From NCBI GenBank assembly GCA_023548195.1, contig JAJHZJ010000220.1, positions 3,527,204 to 3,591,203 of the forward strand: 64,000 nt of DNA, written 5' to 3'. Below the pieces are notes generated by a model, which was not told the DNA's origin, did not search any database, and saw nothing but the letters and a program-made list of their open reading frames with translations. Origin of the DNA: Bettongia penicillata ogilbyi (taxonomy: Eukaryota > Chordata > Mammalia > Diprotodontia > Potoroidae). Shown here piece by piece: positions 56,945-64,000 of this stretch (position 1 is its first letter; the number at the start of each line of letters is the position of its first letter). Both the position numbers and the translations under genes were made by a program.

Positions 56945-57530
56945 CACACATTTTGGTATGAAAACCTATCTTGCAGTACAGGAAAGTGGGGGAGAAGGAG
57001 ATAAGCAGGGAGGGAGGGATGATGGAAGGGAGGTCAGTGGGAGAAGGGAGCAATTTGAAGTCAACCCTCGGGGAGGGACAGAAACAAAAGACAGAATAGA
57101 AACAATGGGGGTAGGATAGGATGGAGGGAAATACAGTTAGTTTTACACAACACGACTGTTATCAAAGTCATTTGCAAAACTACACAGATATGGCCTATAT
57201 TCAATTGCCTGCCTTCCCAAAGGGAATGGGTGGGGAGGGAGGGATGGGGAGAATTTGAACCTCAAAGTTTTAGGAACAACTGTTGAGTATTATTCTTGTT
57301 ACTAGGAAATAAGAAATACAGTTAATGGGGAATAGAAAGTCATCTGGCCCTACAGGACAAAAGAGAAGATGGGGACAAGAGAAGGGAGGGATGAAAGAAG
57401 AGAGGGCAGATTGGTGATAGGGAAAATTAGAATTCTCGGTGTTTTGGGGTGGGGGGAGGGGATAAAAGGGGAGAAAATTTGGAACCCAAAATTTTGTGAA
57501 AATGAATGTAAAAAGTTAAATAAATAAATT
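56945..57530 (+). repeat. two similar 3' modules of the HAL1-like element
   Basis: Module 1 runs about 56960-57280 and module 2 about 57340-57530. Each has a '(c/t)tacaggac/aa' entry (56978 and 57351), a G-rich tract able to form a G-quadruplex (57008-57032 and 57445-57472), and a 'gaattt/aaattt ggaac/cctc aaag/aatttt' end (57250-57271 and 57477-57498). The second end is the functional 3' terminus. Confidence 0.65.
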
Positions 57531-57559
57531 TATATTTAAAAAAGAAATTTTTAACTTTG

Positions 57560-58640
57560 AAATGATAACAAATGAATATTGAATGTTTCTGAATAATGTG
57601 CTTACATGTTTTTATAGTTTCTGAACAATTTCATTAGCAAATGGCACATAATATAACAGAAGAGTGCATGGTATACACAAGCTTGATGGAAGTAATTAAA
57701 AATTAGGAATTGTTCATGTGATGCTGCATTAAAATATGAAAATAGAAATGTGAAAAGTAGTAAAAAAAAATGTATTAAATATGTCCTGTAACAAGCACAT
57801 GGGAAAATCAATGGAAAGCTCTTCTGACCTAGTTTTGCTCAGTATTAAAAAAGATAGAGAAGGCTGCTGATAGAATAAATGGATTCCAGGTGGTAATTAT
57901 GTGGAAAAATATGCCTAAAAATCAAACAGATGGGCAGGAATAAGTGGGTTGTTATCTGCATTTCTCAAGAGAATATTAATACAGATCAGAGAACATAAAT
58001 GAATAATGAATTTACATTTTTTTTAAAGAAAGGGGTATTAGGAATTGAATATAACATAGGTTTTGGGTGGAAGGGTATAAAAATCTGGCATGACACTTGG
58101 GAAAGCATTCTAGCCTTAAAACATAAATTAATGAGACTGATAATGGTAATGAGGAATTCTATATACACACAAACATACATATTTACATTCATATATGCAT
58201 GTAGATAGAAAGATAGATAAAACTATCATGAAGAAATTTGATTCACAGATGCATAAATTCTTAAGGATTTTGATATTTTCTTGTATAGAAATGCAGTTAT
58301 CAACTTAAAATTCTGTAGATTCTGATTCATTCATAAAAATAATTTCTTCTCATTAGCAATCACTCATTTAATCTGAGTACACCTAGATTTCTCTCATAAA
58401 GCAACATCAAAATGTTCCTGCTTGTAGAATGTGTTTTCCCCTATTGCAATCCTTTACACAATGTCTTTTACGTAGATATTGAGTGAGGACTTGTCCTTCT
58501 TCAACATTCAATACTTTAAAGATGTTATTTTAGAAATATTTGTTTTAAATATTTTAGTGAATCCTAAAAAATAAATAAATAAATAAAGCTCTTAAGGTAA
58601 ATGACACCATAGATGGCATAAATGTTAATATGAGAAAAAA
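57560..58640. other. gene-free AT-rich interval
   Basis: No family was recognised. A short (AAAT)n run lies at 58569-58587. Confidence 0.45.
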
Positions 58641-58690
58641 TTCTACACTATTTTAATTACAAAAATTCTACACTATTTTAATTACAAAAA
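58641..58690. repeat. 25-bp perfect tandem duplication
   Basis: Unit 58641-58665 is repeated exactly at 58666-58690, just upstream of the L1 5' end at 58712. Confidence 0.9.
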
Positions 58691-59379
58691 TCGAAAATAT
58701 TCTACTTCTAAAAGCAAAGATGGTGGATTAAGCAATAGTTGTTTCTCTCACATATTGGCCTCCAGAAAAAAAGAATTAGAAACCCAGGAAAAATTTTAGA
58801 ACGGTGGAAAGATGTGGTGGAACAATCTTTAACCCAAGAAAGTTGGAAGATTGTCAAGGAACATTCTTCTCACTTGGCTAAAAGGGGAGTGTATTCCTAG
58901 ATAAGAAACATCCCATCAAACCAACAACACTCTGCCCCGCCCCACCCCTCTGTCTCTGCAAACCAGAGGGAGATAACTAAGCCCCAGAGTAATGAAGTAG
59001 GCAAATGCCAATAACAGGATAACCCACATGACTTAAGATAGTCAGGGGAACCAATAGACTCTAGCTTTGAGAACAAACATATGCACTGCCAGGGTAGGCC
59101 TGGGCAGGCAGGCATCCTCTAACAGTGAACCTTTACCTGCTTCAGCACTGCCCCACAGAAATGAAGACAAAACCCACCTGACCTCAGTACATGCCAGAAA
59201 CTGCCGGTAGTGTCCCAGATTAGCACTATGTTAGCCAGCAAAACCCCTCAGCCTCTAGTTGCCAACACCTAAAATCCCAGAACAAAAAGCTAATGGCCAG
59301 GAACCAGGATCAGAATCTTGGGTGAGTATCTCATGTATCCTAGAAGAACTGTACTTTAAAACTCAGGGAATAAGCAAAC

Positions 59380-60265
59380 AAGATGAGAAAAAGCAAAAGG
59401 AAACACTGTCCATAGAGAGTTTCTATGGGGACCATGAAGATCAAAACACAGACTCAGAAGAGGGCAGCATTGTGAATATACCCACATTCGAAATCTCAAA
59501 GAGGAATATGAGTCGTTCTCAAGTCCAAATGTCTTCTTGAAAGAGTTCAAAGATTTTAATAGTTAAATAAAAGAGGTGGAAGAAAAGAGAGATAGAAAAT
59601 AAAATAGGAAAAGAAATGTATGAAAGAGGGAGTTAGCAGCCTGGAAGAAGGACAAAATCTACTGAAGAAAAAAAAAAAACTAAAAAGTAGAATTGGTCAG
59701 ATGGAAAAAGGAGGAGAAATTGAAGGAAAAAACAATTTCTTAAAAATAGAATTGGGCAAGTGAAAACTAATGATTCTATGAGACATCAAGAATCGGTCAA
59801 ACAAAAGCAAAAGAATGAAAAAAATGGAAGAAAATGTAAAATTCCTTATTGGTTTAAAATAAAATTAGCTGAGAAATAGATCAAGGTGAGAGAATTTTAG
59901 AACTGTTGCTCTACAAGATAGCCATGATCAAAAAATTAGCCTGGACAGCATTTTTCAATCAATTTTGAATGAAAATAGCCTAGAATCAGAAAATAAAATC
60001 TTCATCTCAAGAATTCACCAATCACTTCCTGAAAGACACCCAAAAAACAAAAAGGAATATCATGGCCAAATGCCCAAATTATCAGGTGAAGGAAAAATTC
60101 TGCAAGCTGTCATAAAAAACGATTTAAATATGATGGAATCACAGTCAGGATTACACAGCACCTAGCAGCTTCTACATTAAAGCATCTGAGGGCTGGAAAT
60201 ATGATATTCCAAAAGGCAAAGGAGCTTGAATTATGACCAAGCATCAACCAGTCAGCAAAACTGAG
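59380..60265 (+). pseudogene. L1 ORF1 relic (older subfamily)
   Basis: The N-terminus reads QKETLSIESFYGDHEDQNTD with SEEGSIVNIPTFEIS, followed by coiled-coil pieces near 59700-59760, the RRM entry near 59860-59940 and the C-terminal region (FISRIHQSLPERHPKNKKEY at about 60000-60060). Frameshifts are frequent and the final C-terminal codons are lost in the deletion before ORF2. The acidic N-terminus distinguishes this subfamily from that of the HAL1-like copies. Confidence 0.7.
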
Positions 60266-60274
60266 CAATTATGT

Positions 60275-63200
60275 CTGTGAAAATGAATGAATGAACTCTC
60301 CTATAAAACAGAAACACTTAGAAGAATGAATTAAGAATTATAATCCTCCAATGTGCTGTTTACAAGAAATATATCTGAAGCAGCCATTCACACAGAGAAT
60401 AGGTGAAAGTCCAGAACAGAAAATATTATTTCAGCTGAAGCGAAAAAAAAAAAAAAAAAAGCTAGGTGATCTTAGACAAGGCAAAAGAAAAAACAATAGA
60501 TCTAATTAAAAGATATAAGGAAGGAAACTACATCCTGCCAAAAATTACCATAGACAATGAAGTAATGTCCATAATAAACATATATGCACCAAGTGATATA
60601 CCATCCAAATTCTGTGGGGCCACGTTAAGTAAGTTACAGGAAGAAATAGCGAAACTGCTGTTCGGGTACTTCAACTTCCCCCTCTAAGAACCAGATAAAT
60701 ATAGCCACAAAATAAACAATATATTAAGGAGATGAATAGAATTTTAGAAAAGTTAGATATGATGGAGCCCGGGAGGAATGAGGAAATACCTTTTGCTCAG
60801 TGAAACATGGCGCCTACACAAAAATTGACTATGTACTGGTGCATAAAAACCTGACAGTCCAATGCAGAAAGACAGAAATATTTGATGCATACTGTTCAGA
60901 TCATGACGCAACAAAAATCATATTTAATAAAAGACCAATGAAAGAAAGATTAAAATTTAGAGACTAAATAATATAATCTTATGAAAAACAGTAGGTCAAA
61001 TATCAAATCATAGAAATAATCAATAACTTTATCCAAGAGAAGGGCAATAATGAGACAACATAATAAAACTTAGATCGTACAACGAAAGCAATTCTTAGGA
61101 GAAATTTTACATCTCTAAATGCTTTTATAAATAAAAATAGAGGAAGAAGAGATAAATGAATTGGGCATGCAACTAAAAAAACTGGGGAAAGAAGAAGTTT
61201 AAAATCTCTAATCAAATACCAAATTAGAAATTGTGAAAATCAAAGGAGAGATTAGTAAAAGTGAAATTAAGAAAAGTTCTGAATTAAGAAATAAAATCAA
61301 GATCGAGTTTTATGAAAAAAGATAAAATAAATCATATATTTATTAATTTGATTTTAAAAAAGAAAGAAGAAAACGAAATGACCAGTATCCAAAATGAAAA
61401 GGGTAAATATGCCACCAATGAAGAGAAAATTAAAACAATTATTAGGAGTTGTTTTGCCTAACTGTATGCCAATAAATCTGACAAACTATGTGAAATGAAT
61501 AAATATTTAAAAAAAATATATATTGCACAGATTAACATAAGAGGAGACGAAATATTTACATAACCACATTTCAGAGGAAACAAAATTGAACAAGCCATCA
61601 ATGATTTAACTAAGGAAAAAATTCTAGGGCAACATAGATTAACCAGAGAATTCTACCAAATATTTAAAGATCAATTGACTCCAATACTGTATAAACTATT
61701 GGGAAAACTAGGTGAAGAATTCCTATCAAGTTGTTTTTGATACTAAATGGTTTTGATACCTGAACTGGGAGGAGCCAAAACACAGAAAGAAAATTATAGA
61801 CCAATCTCCCTAATGAATACAGATGCAAAAATTTTAAATAAAATATTAGCAAAGAGATTACATCAACTTGTCACAATTATAATACACTACATCCAAGTGA
61901 GATTTATACCAAGGATACAAGAGTGGTTCATTATTAAGAAAACTTTCAGCATAATTGATGATATCAAAAACATAATTAACTGAAATCGTATGATTGCCTC
62001 AATATATTCAAGAAAAAATGTTGACAAAATACAGAATACATTTCTGCTTCAAAACATTAGAAAGGGGGCAGCTAGGTGGCACAATTCATAGAGCACAAGC
62101 CCTGGAGGTAGGGGGACTTGGGTTCCATTGCTGGCTTCAGACATTTGACACTAAATGAGCTGGGTGACCCTGAGTAAGTCACATAACACCAACTGCCTCA
62201 CCAGAAACAAACAAACAAAAACACTCTTGTGAGCCTAGGAATGAATGTAGTTTTCATTCAAATGGTAAGTATCATCTACCTAAAACCATCAGCCAGCATT
62301 ATAAGTAATGGACTTTAGCTAGAAACATTTCCAAAAAGATTAAGGGTGAAGCATAGATATCCATTGCCATCACTGTTAGTCAGTATTGTACTGGAAATGT
62401 TAGCTTTAACATTAAGAGGAGAAAAAAAGAAATTGAAGGATTTAGAATAGTTAATGAAGAAGCAAAGCTCTCACTTGTTGCAGTTGAATGATGATATACT
62501 TAGAGAATCCTAGAAAATCAAGTAAAAAGCACTTGAAATAATAAATTTAGCAAAGTTGCATAAAATGATCCCATATACATTATTGGCATTTTTATATGTT
62601 ACTAGAAAGAGAAATTCCCTTTAAAGTAATTGTAGGAAATACATAATATTAGGGAGTCTACATGCCAACACTAACACAAGAACAACATGAACACAATTAC
62701 AAAACATTTTTAACACAAATGAAATCAGATCAAATTAGGTGGAAATATATCAGTTTTTCATGGGGAAGCTGAGCTAATAAAAAAAAAATCACAATTCTAC
62801 TTATTTTACTTATTTTCTGCCATGCCAACTAAACTAATATATATGCATTTATATATGTATATTATATATGTAAATTATATATATTAGAGATATAGAAATG
62901 ACATCAAAATTCATCTGGAGGATCAAATGTTTAATATAAAATCAATTAATGAAAAGAAAGCAAGGGAAGGTGAACTAGCTGTAGGACATCTAAAGAGGTA
63001 TTTTAAAGCAGTGATCATCAAAACTATGTGGTACTGGCTAAGAAATAAAGTGGTGGATCAATGGAAAAGGTAAGGTACACAAAGTACAGATATAAAATCT
63101 GATACTGTAAGCAAACTAAGAGAGAAAGGAATACTTTGCCTGTCAGATTTATGAGAACAGAAGAATTTATAACGAAACGGTCAAAGAATATTAACAGGCA

Positions 63201-63642
63201 GTTTTCCAATGAAGAAATAGAACTCTGGTGCATTGTTGGTGGAGTTATGAACTAATCCAGCCATTCTGGAGAGCAATTTGTAACTATGCCCAAAGGGCTA
63301 TAAAACTGTGTATCCCTTTTGATTCACCAATAGCACTATTAGATGTCTATTACAAAAAGATTATTAAAATGGGGAAAGGACCCACATGTACAAAATGTTT
63401 ATGTTATCTCTGTTGTGGTGGCCAAGTCTTGGAAATTGAGGGAATGCTTATTAAAAGGGGACGGCCTGAAGAAGTTGTGCTACTTGAATATAATTGAATA
63501 CTACTTCTCTATAAGAAATGATGAACAGGTAGATTTCAGAAAAACTTGGAAAGACTTACATGAACCAATGATGAGTGAAATGAGTAGAACTAGGGTAACA
63601 TTGTACATAATAACAGGAACTTTGTGTGATGACCAATTTTGA
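60275..63642 (+). pseudogene. L1 ORF2 relic: endonuclease, RT and C-terminus
   Basis: Domains appear in order. Endonuclease: CCLQEIYLKQ near 60355 (ETHL motif decayed), IINIYAPSD at about 60573-60600, GYFNFPL near 60665, and YCSDHDAT (catalytic SDH) near 60890-60915. [22 protein letters not shown] at about 61795-61853, and a decayed FADD motif with only DD kept near 62487. C-terminus: IEYYFSIRNDEQVDFRKTW at about 63500-63555, ending near 63642. Many stops and frameshifts interrupt it. ORF2p normally nicks target DNA and copies L1 RNA; this copy cannot. Confidence 0.8.
62066..62222 (+). mobile_element. tRNA-derived marsupial SINE, relatively young
   Basis: It starts gggggcagctaggtggcaca, continues with the 'gcccтgg'-type head (gccctggaggtaggggga; Latin letters only in the sequence), 'gggtgaccctgagtaagtca' and a tail of AAAC units. 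It interrupts L1 ORF2 between codons that are contiguous in other L1s. The right-hand aaaacact resembles the left-hand aaaacatt, a possible short TSD. Confidence 0.85.
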
Positions 63643-64000
63643 TAGGCTTAACTCCTCAGCCATGCAATGATCTAAGAAAATTCCAAAAGACTCATAATTG
63701 AAAATACTATCTATATTCAGAGAAAGAACTATTGGAGTCTATGTACAGACTGAAGACTACTAGTTTCTCTTTTCTTTTTTCTTTGTCATGGTTTTCCTCT
63801 TTTGTTTTGATTCTTCTTTCACAACATGACCAATGTGTAAATGTTTAATATGATTGTCATGGATAGGCTATATCAAATTCACTGCCATATTGGAGATGGG
63901 GCTTAAGAGAGGGGGGGAAATTTGAGAAATCAAAATATTTTAAATAAGAATATTAAAAAGTAAAAATAAACTTTTTAAAATAAAATAATGGTAGAGATGA

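Larger units (their letters stand above)
54691..57542 (+). mobile_element. complete ORF1-only L1 derivative (HAL1-like), plus strand
   Basis: It begins agggaggagccaagatggtg, followed by a GC-rich 5'UTR (to 55358), ORF1 (55359-56484), a CA microsatellite (about 56632-56710), a 3' region with two similar purine-rich modules, and the end 'aaatttggaacccaaaattt' with an A-rich tail. No ORF2 is present. The flanks agaaatgtttaagttt (54674-54689) and agaaatttttaacttt (57543-57558) match at 14 of 16 positions, a likely decayed TSD. Structure and order equal the minus copy at 11211-13987, so both descend from an ORF1-only source. Confidence 0.9.
58712..63985 (+). mobile_element. near full-length L1, plus strand, decayed
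   Basis: It begins with aagcaaagatggtgg (5' terminus with the AAGATGG core), followed by 5'UTR to about 59375, ORF1 relic (59380-60265), ORF2 relic (about 60275-63640), and 3'UTR ending 'aaatttgagaaatcaaaata' then an A-rich tail (63926 onward). The ORF1 end and the usual inter-ORF spacer are deleted at about 60268. A young SINE interrupts ORF2 at 62066-62222. The right flank is cut by the window edge, so no TSD could be checked. Confidence 0.85.

Overview
This window looks like nuclear DNA of a marsupial (metatherian) mammal. It is AT-rich, carries no recognisable complete protein-coding gene, and consists largely of marsupial-type interspersed repeats: LINE-1 copies with a marsupial ORF1/ORF2, ORF1-only 'half-L1' (HAL1-like) copies, tRNA-headed SINEs (some with an RTE-type tail), MAR1/MIR CORE-SINEs, and older L2, CR1/L3 and RTE relics. 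The family names are recognition from memory; no library search was possible. The species cannot be fixed from this sequence.

Layout. 1-5632: two minus-strand L1 copies. 5633-11194: mostly unique AT-rich DNA with a few SINEs. 11211-13987: a complete minus-strand ORF1-only element with a perfect 16-bp target-site duplication (TSD), nested in a SINE tail. 14004-17587: SINEs, simple repeats and two exon-like minus-strand segments. 17588-19600: a minus-strand ORF1 element that lacks its 3' end but still has an 11-bp TSD. 19867-22185: a plus-strand L1 with a tandemly duplicated inter-ORF spacer. 22255-23623: SINEs. 23140-25075: an old minus L1 holding a SINE with a 9-bp TSD. 25085-27775: two ORF1-element 3' halves, head to head. 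27780-29030: an L1 3' end and an L2. 29070-39120: three minus-strand L1s, two sharing one internal-deletion junction and one with a duplicated 5'UTR. 40045-41415: SINE/RTE, L2 and CR1/L3 relics. 42551-46048: an internally deleted minus L1 with a likely TSD. 46056-54170: mainly unique sequence with MIRs, microsatellites, a possible LTR and an RTE relic. 54691-57542: a complete plus-strand ORF1-only element with a probable TSD. 58712 to the end: a near full-length, decayed plus-strand L1.

These parts relate as a retrotransposon ecosystem, not a pathway. Autonomous L1 (ORF1 RNA-binding protein plus ORF2 endonuclease/reverse transcriptase) is the likely source of machinery for the ORF1-only elements, whose 3' ends resemble that of L1, and RTE may have served the SINEs with an RTE-like tail. 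All ORF1/ORF2 frames seen are broken or partial; the best preserved runs are ORF1 pieces at 18109-18762 and 55359-55913. The most interesting structures are the ORF1-only elements, their doubled 3' modules, the recurrent ORF2-deletion junction, and the number of copies that reach the L1 5' end. Three or four short exon-like segments outside repeats are flagged at low confidence.
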